Of a stretch of DNA of 64,000 bases, positions 1 through 9,970 are shown one piece after another (positions within the stretch are counted from its first letter, which is position 1; the number at the start of each line of letters is the position of its first letter). Under the pieces are notes generated by a model that was not told the DNA's origin, ran no database searches, and worked only from the letters and a program-made list of their open reading frames with translations. The stretch comes from Halomonas urmiana. Its GTDB lineage: Bacteria > Pseudomonadota > Gammaproteobacteria > Pseudomonadales > Halomonadaceae. Position numbers and translations under genes: made by a program. The DNA lies in contig NZ_VBUI01000008.1 of NCBI RefSeq assembly GCF_005780185.1, forward strand, positions 62,001-126,000, in the 5' to 3' direction.

Positions 1-141
1 GTTGTCCTGCTCCTTGGCCAAGTGCAGGACGTCGAGCACCATCAGGTCGCGACCCTGGGTGTCGATCTGGAACTCCTGCATGAAGGGCGCGGAGTCGGTT
101 TCCGGATTGTAGCGGTACAGGGATACCTGAAGCTTGGACAT
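1..141 (-). CDS. sdhB: Succinate dehydrogenase iron-sulfur subunit (N-terminal part only)
   Basis: This is the first 47 codons of the iron-sulfur subunit of succinate dehydrogenase (complex II), which passes electrons from the FAD of SdhA to the quinone site in SdhC/SdhD. The visible start is MSKLQVSLYRYNPETD, with a GLQVDTQGRD-like stretch (FQIDTQGRDLMVLDVL) typical of the plant-type ferredoxin domain. The Fe-S cysteines lie beyond the window edge. It starts 12 bases after the sdhA stop, in the order sdhC-D-A-B, so it is the last gene of the operon. A GGGGGA ribosome site precedes the ATG. Confidence 0.93.
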   Translation of the reverse strand, partial: MSKLQVSLYRYNPETDSAPFMQEFQIDTQGRDLMVLDVLHLAKEQDN

Positions 142-153
142 CGTGACTCCCCC

Positions 154-1926
154 TTAGTAGGTGCGGACTTTCGGCTCGAACATCTCGACGGTCTTGGGCG
201 CGAAGTTCACGTCGCGCTTGCCCAGACGCTTGTCGGCCGGGAAATAGAGCGAGTGCTTCAGCCAGTTGACGTCGTCGCGGTCCGGGTAGTCGTAACGGGA
301 ATGGGCGCCACGGCTCTCCTTGCGCTCCAGGGCCGCGATGGCGGTGGCTTCGGCCACTTCCATCAGGTTGTCCAGCTCCAGCGCCTCGACCCGCGCGGTG
401 TTGAAGGTGCTGGACTTGTCCGGCAGGTAGGCATTGTCGATGCGCGCACGCAGCTCTTCCAGGCGCTTGACGCCCTCCACCATGTTCTTCTCCTCGCGGA
501 ACACGCCGAAGGAGGTCTGCATGATGTCCTGCAGCTCGCGCTTGAGGTCGGGCACGGTCTCGCCGCCCTCGGACTCGTTCCAGCGCGTGATGCGCTTCAT
601 CGCCGACTCGACGTCGGACTCGGAGGCCTCGAGGTACTCGATGCCCTCGTTGAGCGCGCCCTCGATGAACATGCCGGCCGCACGGCCGAAGACCACCAGG
701 TCGAGCAGCGAGTTGCCGCCCAGGCGGTTGGCGCCGTGGACCGACACGCAGGCCGCCTCGCCGCAGGCGAACAGGCCGTTGACGATCTGGTCGTTGCCAT
801 CGGCATCCTGCATGATCGCCTGACCATGCACGTTGGTCGGGATCCCGCCCATCATGTAGTGGCAGGTCGGCACCACCGGGATCGGCTCCTTGGCCGGATC
901 CGCGTGGGCGAAGGTCTTGGACAGCTCGACGATGCCGGGCAGGCGCTTGCCGAGCACTTCCTCGCCCAGGTGATCCAGCTTGAGGAAGACGTGGTCGCCC
1001 TTCTCGCCGCAGCCGCGGCCCTCGAGGATCTCCATGACCATGGAGCGCGCGACCACGTCGCGGCCGGCCAGGTCCTTGGCGTTGGGCGCGTAGCGCTCCA
1101 TGAAACGCTCGCCGTCCTTGTTGACCAGGTAGCCACCCTCGCCGCGGCAGCCCTCGGTCACCAGGGTACCCGCGCCGTAGATGCCGGTCGGGTGGAACTG
1201 CCACATCTCCATGTCCTGCATCGGGAAGCCGGCGCGCAGCGCCATGCCGATGCCGTCACCGGTGTTGATCAGGGCGTTGGTGGTGGAGGCGAAGATGCGA
1301 CCCGCCCCGCCGGTGGCCATGACGGTGGCCTTGGACTTCACGTGCACCACTTCGCCGGTCTCGATGTCCATGGCGATGCAGCCCACCACGTCGCCGTTGG
1401 CGTTCTTGACCAGATCGACGGCGTACCACTCATTGAGGAAGGTGGTGTTGTTCTTCAGGTTGTTCTGATAAAGCGTGTGCAGCAGAGCATGCCCGGTACG
1501 GTCGGCCGCGGCGCAGGTGCGAGCCGCCTGGCCGCCCTTGCCGAAGTCCTTGGACTGGCCGCCGAACGGACGCTGGTAGATGCGCCCGTTATCGAAGCGG
1601 GAAAACGGCAGGCCCATGTGCTCGAGCTCGAACACCGCCTTGGGGCCCTCGGAACACATGTACTCGGAGGCGTCCTGGTCGGCGATGTAGTCGCCGCCCT
1701 TGACGGTGTCGTACATGTGCCAGCGCCAGTCGTCGTTCGGGTCGGCGGAGGCGATGGCACAGGTGATGCCGCCCTGGGCAGAGACGGTGTGCGAGCGGGT
1801 CGGAAAGACCTTGGACAGCACGGCGGTCTGCTTGCCGGACTTGGCCAGTTCGAGGGCGGCCCTCAGGCCGGCGCCGCCGCCACCGATGATGATGGCGTCG
1901 AAAGACAGGCTACGCATGTTGGACAT
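154..1926 (-). CDS. sdhA: Succinate dehydrogenase flavoprotein subunit
   Basis: SdhA oxidises succinate to fumarate in the TCA cycle and carries covalently bound FAD. The protein has 590 residues, the normal length. It opens with the Rossmann motif [10 protein letters not shown] (about residues 15-24), followed by SHTVSAQGG, where the histidine near residue 46 is the expected FAD attachment site. HPTGIYGAG near residue 240 and the Arg/His-rich C-terminal half ([11 protein letters not shown]) match the substrate and FAD-binding segments of the family. It lies 3 bases after sdhD and 12 before sdhB, in one transcription unit. Confidence 0.98.
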   Translation of the reverse strand: MSNMRSLSFDAIIIGGGGAGLRAALELAKSGKQTAVLSKVFPTRSHTVSAQGGITCAIASADPNDDWRWHMYDTVKGGDYIADQDASEYMCSEGPKAVFELEHMGLPFSRFDNGRIYQRPFGGQSKDFGKGGQAARTCAAADRTGHALLHTLYQNNLKNNTTFLNEWYAVDLVKNANGDVVGCIAMDIETGEVVHVKSKATVMATGGAGRIFASTTNALINTGDGIGMALRAGFPMQDMEMWQFHPTGIYGAGTLVTEGCRGEGGYLVNKDGERFMERYAPNAKDLAGRDVVARSMVMEILEGRGCGEKGDHVFLKLDHLGEEVLGKRLPGIVELSKTFAHADPAKEPIPVVPTCHYMMGGIPTNVHGQAIMQDADGNDQIVNGLFACGEAACVSVHGANRLGGNSLLDLVVFGRAAGMFIEGALNEGIEYLEASESDVESAMKRITRWNESEGGETVPDLKRELQDIMQTSFGVFREEKNMVEGVKRLEELRARIDNAYLPDKSSTFNTARVEALELDNLMEVAEATAIAALERKESRGAHSRYDYPDRDDVNWLKHSLYFPADKRLGKRDVNFAPKTVEMFEPKVRTY

Positions 1927-1929
1927 GAA

Positions 1930-2277
1930 TCAGGCTCCCCACAGAACGGTGATGCCCCAGACCAGGAACACGAAGATGGCCAGGATGATGATGAGCTGCG
2001 TACCGATGCGAATACCGGTCGGCTTGAGATAGTCGGTGGTCACGGTCCACAGCCCGACCCAGGCGTGGGCGGCCAGCGAGATAAAGGCCAGCAGCGAGAA
2101 GATGCGCATCCAGGTCTGGGCGAAGAGCCCGCTCCAGGCCGCATAGTCGAGGCCCGGGTTGAACAGCAGGAAACCGACGATGAAGAGAGAGTAGAGCGCC
2201 AGGATGACGGCAGAGACGCGCTGCAGCAGCCAGTCGGAGAGACCGCTGCGCCCGAGGTTCGTGATATTGGTTACCAT
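1930..2277 (-). CDS. sdhD: Succinate dehydrogenase membrane anchor subunit
   Basis: SdhD is the small hydrophobic anchor that, with SdhC, holds haem b and the ubiquinone site at the inner membrane. The 115-residue protein has three membrane segments (about residues 20-43, 52-78 and 90-113). A TDY motif after the second segment corresponds to the Asp-Tyr pair that contacts quinone in the family. Its start overlaps the end of sdhC by 7 bases, which implies translational coupling. Confidence 0.95.
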   Translation of the reverse strand: MVTNITNLGRSGLSDWLLQRVSAVILALYSLFIVGFLLFNPGLDYAAWSGLFAQTWMRIFSLLAFISLAAHAWVGLWTVTTDYLKPTGIRIGTQLIIILAIFVFLVWGITVLWGA

Positions 2278-2648
2278 ACCCAGACTCCCGCCAGAATGAT
2301 CAGGACCGCGCTCACTACCACGGTGATCTGTGCCTTCTTGACGCCACCCTCGAGGGTCACGCCGATATCCATGTCCATCAGCAGGTGCTTGATGCCGGCC
2401 ACGAAGTGAAACGCCAGCGCGGAGAGCAAGCCCCAGGCGACCAACTTGGCCAGGAAATTGTGGGCCAGGGCATCGCTAACGGCGGCGAAGCCCGCCGGCG
2501 AGGACAGTGACGTGTCGAGCGCCCAGAAGGCGAAGATCAGGCCGATGAAGAGGATGACGCCGGTGATGCGGTGAGCGATCGACGTCAGGGCGGGGAGGGG
2601 AAACTGTATCGTGGACAGATCCAGATTTACGGGTCGTTTGCTATTCAC
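2271..2648 (-). CDS. sdhC: Succinate dehydrogenase cytochrome b556 subunit
   Basis: SdhC is the haem- and quinone-binding anchor of complex II. I chose the GTG at 2648 because the protein then starts VNSKRPVNLDLSTIQFP, matching the usual SdhC N-terminus; an ATG at 2690 would add 14 residues that do not resemble the family. Three membrane segments are visible, and the motif SIAHRITG near residue 27 and HFVAGIKHLLMD near residue 82 carry the conserved Ser/Arg and the haem-ligand histidine. It is the first gene of sdhCDAB; a matching sigma70 promoter lies at 2777-2805. The choice of start codon is an inference. Confidence 0.92.
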   Translation of the reverse strand: MNSKRPVNLDLSTIQFPLPALTSIAHRITGVILFIGLIFAFWALDTSLSSPAGFAAVSDALAHNFLAKLVAWGLLSALAFHFVAGIKHLLMDMDIGVTLEGGVKKAQITVVVSAVLIILAGVWVW

Positions 2649-2776
2649 GGCTCTACACACTCTCTTGGCCCGCTCTTCTTCGTCCGTCAAGGCCCGAGCG
2701 GGCGGTGGTTACGGGAAGGGACACGATCGTGGCCGAGTTGGACACGACCACCGACTCCTGCCAGTCGCGCGCTGAG

Positions 2777-2805
2777 ATTATAGGGTCATCACCCCCTCAT
2801 GACAA
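2777..2805 (-). promoter_or_regulatory. Predicted sigma70 promoter of sdhCDAB
   Basis: On the minus strand, TTGTCA (2805-2800) is followed after 17 bases by a perfect TATAAT (2782-2777). This is close to consensus and points toward sdhC, giving an untranslated leader of about 120 bases. No experimental start site is known from the sequence. Confidence 0.72.
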
Positions 2806-2907
2806 ATGGACCCGGGGCCGGGTCGACCATGGTGGAAGGCCGAGTTATCGGCCTTGGCGCGGCCTGACCCGGGGTCCAGGGCGTTGACGGAAACCCTCGC
2901 GCCCGGC

Positions 2908-2926
2908 AATGGTGCAAGGCACCATT
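2908..2926. promoter_or_regulatory. 19-bp perfect palindrome between the sdhC and gltA promoters
   Basis: AATGGTGC and GCACCATT form perfect 8-base arms around AAG. The palindrome lies between the divergent sdhC and gltA promoters, about 65 bases upstream of the gltA -35 box. It is a candidate operator for a dimeric regulator of TCA-cycle genes; the protein is unknown. Confidence 0.4.
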
Positions 2927-2988
2927 TACTGTACAATACTGATTCTCGATAGAGATTGGCGTACAACCAAGAACGCACAATGGTGGAA

Positions 2989-3016
2989 TTGACAATCTCG
3001 AGGACGCTTCTATAGT
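2989..3016 (+). promoter_or_regulatory. Predicted sigma70 promoter of gltA
   Basis: A consensus TTGACA (2989-2994) is followed after 16 bases by TATAGT (3011-3016). It lies about 75 bases upstream of the gltA ATG and points toward it, so it is the likely main gltA promoter. Confidence 0.75.
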
Positions 3017-3091
3017 GGGCGAACCTTTTCGCCGGCACTGGCAGCGAAAACACTCAAATATCGTCCCCATGAACTCGAGAGGAGGCCAGTT

Positions 3092-4378
<1,287 letters not shown>

Positions 4379-4414
4379 GCCGCTGCGCGCCCACCGATGA
4401 CACCAAAGGCCGCC

Positions 4415-4439
4415 GGCCGCCCGAGAGGGCGGCCTTTTT
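4415..4439 (+). terminator. Rho-independent terminator of gltA
   Basis: GGCCGCCC and GGGCGGCC form a perfect 8-bp stem with a GAGA loop, directly followed by TTTTT. It starts about 37 bases after the gltA stop. Confidence 0.9.
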
Positions 4440-5285
4440 CGTGTGAGGGCGAGTGCAGGCCTCGGCACTCCGCCTAGCCGAATGCCTACTCAGCAGGTGA
4501 CGCCCCCTCCCCTCCAGGCACGCCAGCGACCTGCCCCACCCACCGCTCGACCGCATTCGATCAGAATCGCCCCCACGGTCGCCGAGCTCACGATGCGCGC
4601 TTACGCTTGCCGACACTCATCGGACGACGGCACCGAACCGGGAAAGGAGAACCCGGAACAGAGCGCCTAGAAAAGAGCGCCTAGAAAAGAGCGTCTGGGA
4701 ACGAACCCAAGAAACCGGAGCGCGAGAAATCCCCAGAGAGCCTCGAGAGAGCGGCGCAGGAGGCCTGCGTGCCACCAGGGAGACGACACTCTGCCCCGAC
4801 GGGCAGCGGCGGCCATCACGCCGTGAGACGACCCGTGGAGACTCAGCAGGGCGTCTTATCGCCCTGATACCTAGGAACTAGAATCCTCATCATTTCAGGT
4901 TGACTTCTCCATCGACATGCACCTTCGCGGGGCGTCGGCCGTTTTCCACACATTCTGTGGATAACCCTGTTCACAACCTCTCGAAAAGGTCGCAGGAACG
5001 CCATGAACAGCGGCACCGCCTTAAATTGGTCATTTTTTGACCTACTGTAAGTCATTGAAATAAAAGACTTATATAAGAAAGCCAGCAACCAAGCGGGTTG
5101 GCGCCGCGCCTATGCACAGCCCCGACGCCCAAAGCGGGCCAAGTGGACAAGTCAAGGAGATTTCGCGTCGGAATCGGCACGATTTGCCATCCGGCAGGAA
5201 CCGGAAAGGCAGACACGACAGAGATGGCCAGGCTGGCGTTAGGGCCGGCTGGTCATGAGAAAGTATTAGAGAGGAAGAATCGAGG
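4440..5285. other. Gene-free segment with short repeats, a DnaA-box cluster and an AT-rich tract
   Basis: No ORF here has a plausible ribosome site or a recognisable protein. The segment holds a 14-bp tandem repeat (AGAGCGCCTAGAAA twice, then a degenerate third copy, 4660-4700). It also holds a cluster of DnaA-box-like 9-mers at 4942-4975, and an AT-rich stretch at about 5018-5090 that stands out from the surrounding high-GC DNA. Small ORFs at 4843-5088 and 5069-5296 on the minus strand look random. Confidence 0.5.
4942..4975. promoter_or_regulatory. Cluster of DnaA-box-like sites
   Basis: TTTTCCACA (4942-4950), a perfect TGTGGATAA (4956-4964, the complement of TTATCCACA) and CTGTTCACA (4967-4975, one mismatch) lie within 34 bases. 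Perfect or near-perfect DnaA boxes so tightly spaced are unusual outside origins and DnaA-titrating or DnaA-regulated sites. Function here is not known. Confidence 0.5.
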
Positions 5286-5361
5286 TGGCGTCCCATAGGG
5301 GGTTCGAACCCCTGTTACCGCCGTGAAAGGGCGGTGTCCTAGACCACTAGACGAATGGGAC
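5286..5361 (-). tRNA. tRNA-Glu (anticodon TTC)
   Basis: The minus strand reads GTCCCATTCGTCTAG and closes with CTATGGGACGCCA, so the acceptor stem and an encoded CCA are present. The anticodon loop CCTTTCAC gives TTC, and the T-arm has GGTTCGAACC. The length is 76 nucleotides. It lies 38 bases downstream of tRNA-Ala and shares its strand with gltX, the synthetase that charges it. Confidence 0.97.
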
Positions 5362-5399
5362 GCAACGTCTTGCGAAGAGATGGCTGCCATCTGAGGCGA

Positions 5400-5475
5400 T
5401 GGTGGAGCCTAGCGGGATCGAACCGCTGACCTCGACACTGCCAGTGTCGCGCTCTCCCAGCTGAGCTAAGGCCCC
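5400..5475 (-). tRNA. tRNA-Ala (anticodon GGC)
   Basis: The minus strand starts GGGGCCTTAGCTCAGC and ends GGCTCCACCA with an encoded CCA. The anticodon loop CTGGCAG gives GGC. The T-arm carries GGTTCGATCC. The length is 76 nucleotides. It precedes tRNA-Glu on the same strand, so the two are probably co-transcribed. Confidence 0.97.
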
Positions 5476-5545
5476 GATCTCTCGAAGACGGGGCGTATGT
5501 TACTGATAACCCCCGCCTTCGTCAACCCCTCGTGCTTCGCACGAG

Positions 5546-5677
5546 AGCTTTAAGCTGTAAGCCTGAAGGTGGAAGAGGAACAATGCCCACATCAGTGCTC
5601 CCACCACACCTCGGCAACCCCGCTACCGCCGGTCTTGCCGAGCTCTTCTTAAAGCTTACAGCTTATGGCTTACAGCT
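5546..5677. repeat. Inverted repeat spanning the gltX stop codon
   Basis: The arm at 5546-5563 (AGCTTTAAGCTGTAAGCC) is repeated in inverted form at 5648-5677, which itself holds two direct copies of GCTTACAGCT. The second arm overlaps the gltX stop (TAA at 5670-5672). The low-GC arms contrast with their surroundings, which suggests a small dispersed palindromic repeat. A separate hairpin (CTCGTGC-TTC-GCACGAG, 5529-5545) lies just outside. Confidence 0.6.
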
Positions 5678-7148
5678 CCCGGAATTCCTTCTCGAATCGC
5701 TTGGCCTGCTTCTTGGAAACGCCGCCCAGCACCTCGATGGCGTGCCGCAGGCGCGCCCGCGTCACATCGGAGCCGAGGATCGCCATGGCGTCCATCACCG
5801 AGGTGCTCGACGAGGAGCCGGTGACGGCGATGAACACCGGCGCCAGGAAGGCCTTCATCTTCAGGTCGAAGTACTCCGCCAGCGCCTTGACCTCGCCGAG
5901 CAGCGCTTCCTTGTGCCAGGCCGGCACAAGCTCGAAGCGCCACACCAGGAACTGCAGCAGCTTCAGCAGCTCCTCGCGGGAGAGCTTCACCGCATCGAAA
6001 TCGCCCTCTTCGATCGCCGGCAGGCCCGAGAAGAAGTGCCCGGCCAGGGGCGCCACCTGGGAGAGCGTTTCCACCCTAGGGCGCACCTGGGGCAGGATCT
6101 GGCCGACATACTCCTCGTTGAAGGCCCACTCCATCAGCGCCTTGAGCAGCGCCGCGTCGTCGAGGTCCTCGCGGATGTAGACGCCGTTGAGCCAGGTCAG
6201 CTTGTCGAGATCGAACACCGGCCCGCCCAGCGAGACCCGCTGGATGTCGAAGTGAGTCATCATCTCGTCGAGGCTGAACTTCTCGCGTTCGTCGGGCATC
6301 GACCAGCCCATGCGCCCGAGGTAGTTGGTCACCGCCTGGGGCAGGAAGCCCATGCGCCGATAGTAGTTGATGGAGGTCGGGTTCTTGCGCTTGGAGAGCT
6401 TCGACTTGTCGGGGTTGCGCAGCAGCGGCATGTGGCAGAGCACCGGCATCTGCCAGCCGAAGTACTCATAGAGCAGCTGATGCTTGGGTGCCGAGTTGAT
6501 CCACTCCTCACCCCGCAACACGTGGGTGATGCCCATCAGGTGATCGTCGACCACGTTGGCCAGGTGATAGGTGGGCATGCCGTCCGACTTGAGCAGCACC
6601 TGGGCATCCACCTGCGCCCAGTCCACCTCGATGACGCCGCGCAGCATGTCCTCGATCACGCAGCTGCCGGTGGCGGGCACCTTCATGCGCACCACGTAAG
6701 GCCAGCCCTCCTTCTCGCGACGCGCCTGCTCCTCGGCGGGCAGCGCGAGGTCGGCAGGCTTCAAGGCCAGGTGCATGCCGGCCGCCTTGCGCGCCTCGCG
6801 CAGCTCGTCGAGCTCCTCGCTGGTACGATAGCACTTGAAGGCGTGACCGGACTCGATCAGCTGACGGGCATACTCGCCGTAGATATCGCCGCGCTCGCTC
6901 TGGCGGTAAGGGCCGTGGGGACCGCCGACGTCGGGACCTTCGTCCCACTCGAGACCCAGCCAGCTCAGGGAGTCGAGGATCATCTGCTCGGACTCGGGCG
7001 TCGAGCGCGCCCGGTCGGTGTCCTCGATGCGCAGGATGAACTGGCCGCCGTGCTGGCGAGCAAAACAGAGGTTGAACAGGGCGATATAGGCGGTGCCCAC
7101 ATGAGGGTCGCCGGTGGGTGACGGCGCGATGCGAGTGCGTACAGTCAT
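5670..7148 (-). CDS. gltX: Glutamyl-tRNA synthetase
   Basis: GltX charges tRNA-Glu with glutamate. The start at 7148 gives 492 residues beginning [20 protein letters not shown], and an AAGGA site lies 6 bases upstream; the longer frame to 7190 lacks this. The HIGH motif appears as HVGT near residue 16 and the KMSKS motif as KLSKRKN near residue 250. A class I catalytic core and a C-terminal all-helical anticodon-binding domain follow. It closely resembles Pseudomonas GltX in wording of these motifs. tRNA-Ala and tRNA-Glu lie downstream on the same strand. Confidence 0.97.
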   Translation of the reverse strand: MTVRTRIAPSPTGDPHVGTAYIALFNLCFARQHGGQFILRIEDTDRARSTPESEQMILDSLSWLGLEWDEGPDVGGPHGPYRQSERGDIYGEYARQLIESGHAFKCYRTSEELDELREARKAAGMHLALKPADLALPAEEQARREKEGWPYVVRMKVPATGSCVIEDMLRGVIEVDWAQVDAQVLLKSDGMPTYHLANVVDDHLMGITHVLRGEEWINSAPKHQLLYEYFGWQMPVLCHMPLLRNPDKSKLSKRKNPTSINYYRRMGFLPQAVTNYLGRMGWSMPDEREKFSLDEMMTHFDIQRVSLGGPVFDLDKLTWLNGVYIREDLDDAALLKALMEWAFNEEYVGQILPQVRPRVETLSQVAPLAGHFFSGLPAIEEGDFDAVKLSREELLKLLQFLVWRFELVPAWHKEALLGEVKALAEYFDLKMKAFLAPVFIAVTGSSSSTSVMDAMAILGSDVTRARLRHAIEVLGGVSKKQAKRFEKEFREL

Positions 7149-7306
7149 GTCGTCCTTGGTCCTGTCGATGGAGGGAGGCCGCCCTGACATGGCGGGCGAA
7201 TGGCCGCATTATACGCACCTGGCCAGCGCCGGGCAGCCGTGGCCGGGAATCATTCCCCCACGGCGTGGTCCACGCTGGACCTGAACTCCGGCAAACAAGG
7301 AATGCC

Positions 7307-8047
7307 ATGCTCACGCGACTCCCCGACGATTTCACCGCTGTGATCACCGGCGCCTCCGGCGGCATCGGCAGCGCTGTAGTGGAGGCCCTGCTCGGGAGCG
7401 ACCGCCCCGGCCGGGTGATCGCCGTCAGCCGTGGCGGTCATCCCCACTCGGATCCTCGCGTCGACTCCCTCGCCCTGGACGTAAGCACCGAGGGGGGCGG
7501 TGCGGCCCTGGCCCGAGTCCTGGGCGATGCCCCCGTGCACCTGGTGTTCAACGCCATCGGCATGCTGCACGACGAGAGCCTGAGCATCGGACCGGAAAAG
7601 AAGCTCGACGATCTGGACGCCGAGGCCATGGCTCGGCTCTACCAGGTCAACGCCATCACCCCGGCGCTGCTGCTCAAGGCGCTGCAGCCGAGCCTCAAGG
7701 GGCACCATCCGGCACTGTTCGCCAGCCTCTCGGCACGCGTCGGCTCCATCGGCGACAACCGTCTCGGCGGCTGGTACGCCTACCGGGCCAGCAAGGCCGC
7801 TCATAACATGCTGATGAAGACCGCCGCCGTGGAGCTTCGCCGCCTCAACCCCCAAGCGGCAATCGCCTGCCTGCACCCCGGTACCACGGACACGCCGCTC
7901 TCGGCACCCTTCCAGGCCCGGGTGCCCGAAGGCAAGCTGTTTACGCCGACCTTCGTGGCCGAGCGACTGCTGGAGGTGCTCGAGACCTGCACGCCCGACC
8001 AGAGCGGCATCTTCCTCGACTGGGCCGGCGAGCGGGTGGCATGGTGA
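7307..8047 (+). CDS. SDR family oxidoreductase
   Basis: This is a 246-residue short-chain dehydrogenase/reductase with the cofactor motif GASGGIGSA near residue 14 and the catalytic pair in YAYRASK. The NNAG motif is replaced by NAIG. The architecture resembles C-factor/CsgA-like SDRs, but the substrate cannot be read. I chose the ATG at 7307 because AAGGA lies 6 bases upstream and the Rossmann fold starts right after; the frame is open further upstream without family similarity. It is divergent from gltX. Confidence 0.85.
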   Translation: MLTRLPDDFTAVITGASGGIGSAVVEALLGSDRPGRVIAVSRGGHPHSDPRVDSLALDVSTEGGGAALARVLGDAPVHLVFNAIGMLHDESLSIGPEKKLDDLDAEAMARLYQVNAITPALLLKALQPSLKGHHPALFASLSARVGSIGDNRLGGWYAYRASKAAHNMLMKTAAVELRRLNPQAAIACLHPGTTDTPLSAPFQARVPEGKLFTPTFVAERLLEVLETCTPDQSGIFLDWAGERVAW

Positions 8048-8150
8048 CGCGCCGGGGACTAGGGAAGAATTATCGTTGATACCCGTCGTTGCTCGGCAAA
8101 ACCCGAGCCCGGAAGATCTACATGACGCTTATTGACCATAGGATGACGTA

Positions 8151-8738
8151 ATGGAAACACTCGGCCCACGCATCAAGAAACTTCGGCTGGAGGCCAAGCT
8201 CAACAAGGCGGCCCTGGCACGCAGGGTCGGGGTGTCAGACGTGACGATCTCCTACTGGGAGTCGGGTGCCATCAAGCAGATCGGTCATGAGCGCCTCGTC
8301 GCCCTGGCTCAAGCGCTCAACTGTCCGCTGTCGCGGCTGCTCGAGGACGAGGGATCCCATGCCTCGCCCCTCTACCTGCGCCGCCGGCTGCCGCTGCCCT
8401 GGCAGGATGGCAAGCAACGGGTCATCGAGCTGCCGATCGAGATGGTACCCGGGCAGCGCTGGGATGGCGACTGCCACCTGGTGACGCCAGCGCCGGGCGA
8501 GCAGTTCGACTTCCTCATGGAGGGAGACCTAGTGGCCATCGCGACCAGCGACATCTTCCGCCAGCCGGGCCTCTACCTCATTGAGGACGACGGCGAGCTG
8601 GCCATTCGGCGGGTCACACAGGGGCCCACCGGCGAGCTGATCTTCCAGCGCCAAGACAGTGACGAGCTCATCCCCTACGCGCCCAGCTGCCGACTGATGG
8701 GCAAGCTGGTCGCTCACTGGCGTGCCCAGACGCTTTGA
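8151..8738 (+). CDS. XRE-family regulator with a degenerate LexA/S24-like C-terminal domain
   Basis: Residues 5-62 form a Cro/CI-type helix-turn-helix (LRLEAKLNKAALARRVGVSDVTISYWESG). The C-terminal half (about 105-190) follows the LexA/CI fold pattern, with EGDLVAI, GLYLIEDDGELAIRRVT and a closing LMGKLVAHW. The catalytic serine position of S24 peptidases (normally in DSMEP) reads as Gln/Phe here, and the catalytic lysine position is Arg153. It is therefore probably not self-cleaving and may use the domain only for dimerisation. It stands alone, and no target operator was identified. Confidence 0.8.
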   Translation: METLGPRIKKLRLEAKLNKAALARRVGVSDVTISYWESGAIKQIGHERLVALAQALNCPLSRLLEDEGSHASPLYLRRRLPLPWQDGKQRVIELPIEMVPGQRWDGDCHLVTPAPGEQFDFLMEGDLVAIATSDIFRQPGLYLIEDDGELAIRRVTQGPTGELIFQRQDSDELIPYAPSCRLMGKLVAHWRAQTL

Positions 8739-8742
8739 GGCG

Positions 8743-9339
8743 CTACTCGATCTCCATTACCTCGACACGATCCCGGGTGCGGCGGGTCTCGTCGCCCACC
8801 AGGAAGCGCTTGGTGTAGCGGGCCACCTGGCCCAGGCCATGACGCGACTGCTCGACCAGCGGCCCCTGAAGATGCTCGTTGCCCTTACCCAGCCGGTCGC
8901 GCACCGCCGCCGGCTGGACGCTGCCCTCCTGTACCACGACCTCCACGAGGTAGTCGCCATCGGGCAACCCACTGCCGGGCCCGAAAGGCCCGGCCACGAA
9001 GCCCCCCTCGGCCACCGACACCCGCTCCCGCCAGCGCACCCCGCTGAGTTCCCGCTCCACCAGCACCTGCAGGCGGGTGTCGGCGGGCAGGTTGGTCTCG
9101 CCTTTGACCGTCAGGCGCCGATCGCTGCCCAGGCGCGACGAGACATCGATCGTGACCGGCTCCGCAAAGGGCGCCACCCCGGGGGGCGGCTCCGGCGCGG
9201 GCTCGGGCGTCGCCTCCGCCATCTCGGCCACCGGGGCCGGGTCGTCAGGCGCGCTGGCCGCCTCCTCCTCGCTGCCGCCGCAGCCCGCCAGCCACATCAG
9301 CATTACGCCTGCCCCGATCGCTCGCAACCATGCTGTCAT
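8743..9339 (-). CDS. Putative lipoprotein of unknown function
   Basis: The 198-residue protein has a classical lipoprotein signal: MTAWLRAIGAGVMLMWLAGC with the lipobox LAGC and Cys20. It is followed by an acidic, Pro/Ala-rich linker (about residues 23-57) and then a beta-rich domain (about 60-140). I do not recognise a family. Its stop lies 4 bases beyond the convergent XRE-family gene. Confidence 0.7.
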   Translation of the reverse strand: MTAWLRAIGAGVMLMWLAGCGGSEEEAASAPDDPAPVAEMAEATPEPAPEPPPGVAPFAEPVTIDVSSRLGSDRRLTVKGETNLPADTRLQVLVERELSGVRWRERVSVAEGGFVAGPFGPGSGLPDGDYLVEVVVQEGSVQPAAVRDRLGKGNEHLQGPLVEQSRHGLGQVARYTKRFLVGDETRRTRDRVEVMEIE

Positions 9340-9400
9340 GCACGCCTCCCGCCTCGTCGATGAGTGACCAGACTATCATTCCCGGTCTCGGCGGGTCGGC

Positions 9401-9724
9401 TCATTGGCGCTCCGCACAGTCGAGGCAGACCGTCGTGTAGGGCAACGCCTGCAGCCGACGGCCATCGATGGGCTCGCCACAGCGCTCACAAGCCTCGCCT
9501 TCCCCGGCCTCGATGCGCTTCAGCGCATGCAGTACCTGGCGAAGTTCGTCTTCCGTCTCCTGCTGCAGGGCTTCGATGACCTCGTCGTTCATCAGCTCGA
9601 TCGATTGATCCTCCATGTCCTTGTCCAGCGGACCGCCCTTCTGCTCCTTGTGGGCCTTATAGCGATCGAACCGTTCGATCAGCTCCTCGCGCAGCCCTTC
9701 CAGTTCCTGCTTGCGATCTGCCAT
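9401..9724 (-). CDS. DksA/TraR-family zinc-finger protein
   Basis: This 107-residue protein has an N-terminal coiled coil (about residues 1-65), then a four-cysteine zinc finger CERCGEPI...CLDC near residues 77-102. DksA/TraR proteins bind the RNA polymerase secondary channel and modulate initiation with ppGpp. The coil tip carries acidic residues (DMEDQS) in place of the canonical DxxDxA. It is shorter than DksA (about 150) and closer to small TraR/YbiI-type paralogues. An AAGGAG site lies 6 bases before the ATG at 9724; the longer frame to 9757 is not supported. Confidence 0.85.
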   Translation of the reverse strand: MADRKQELEGLREELIERFDRYKAHKEQKGGPLDKDMEDQSIELMNDEVIEALQQETEDELRQVLHALKRIEAGEGEACERCGEPIDGRRLQALPYTTVCLDCAERQ

Positions 9725-9970
9725 GGTACCTCTCCTTTCATCGCATCGTGGGCACACCGACTCTCGCTTGGCACCGCCCGGCTTCCATCGTCAAGGCCCA
9801 TCCTCGACCATCGTCGGGCTCCACTCTCGACGCCCGGCATTGTGATGGCTCGCCCTCCTCCCGCTTATTGATAGTCCTTTAAGATAGGCCTTCTTTATAG
9901 CAGAGCGTTCCCGCCCAGGATGCTGACGAAGATCACCCTCCGGCGCGTCGCGCATCGAGCGGTTTATCCC

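Noticed and set aside
22-2409. 795-residue ORF antisense to sdhA/sdhD
   Set aside because: It lies opposite well-supported genes, has His/Gly/Val-rich low-complexity composition and no ribosome site.
4843-5088. 81-residue minus-strand ORF in the gltA-tRNA gap
   Set aside because: No ribosome site or family; it covers the DnaA-box cluster and AT-rich tract.
4942-5090. Calling this region oriC
   Set aside because: dnaA, dnaN, gyrB, rpmH and gidA are absent nearby; only a DnaA-box cluster is supported.
5529-5545. Hairpin CTCGTGC-TTC-GCACGAG as a tRNA or gltX terminator
   Set aside because: No U-tract on either strand; left as part of the repeat region.
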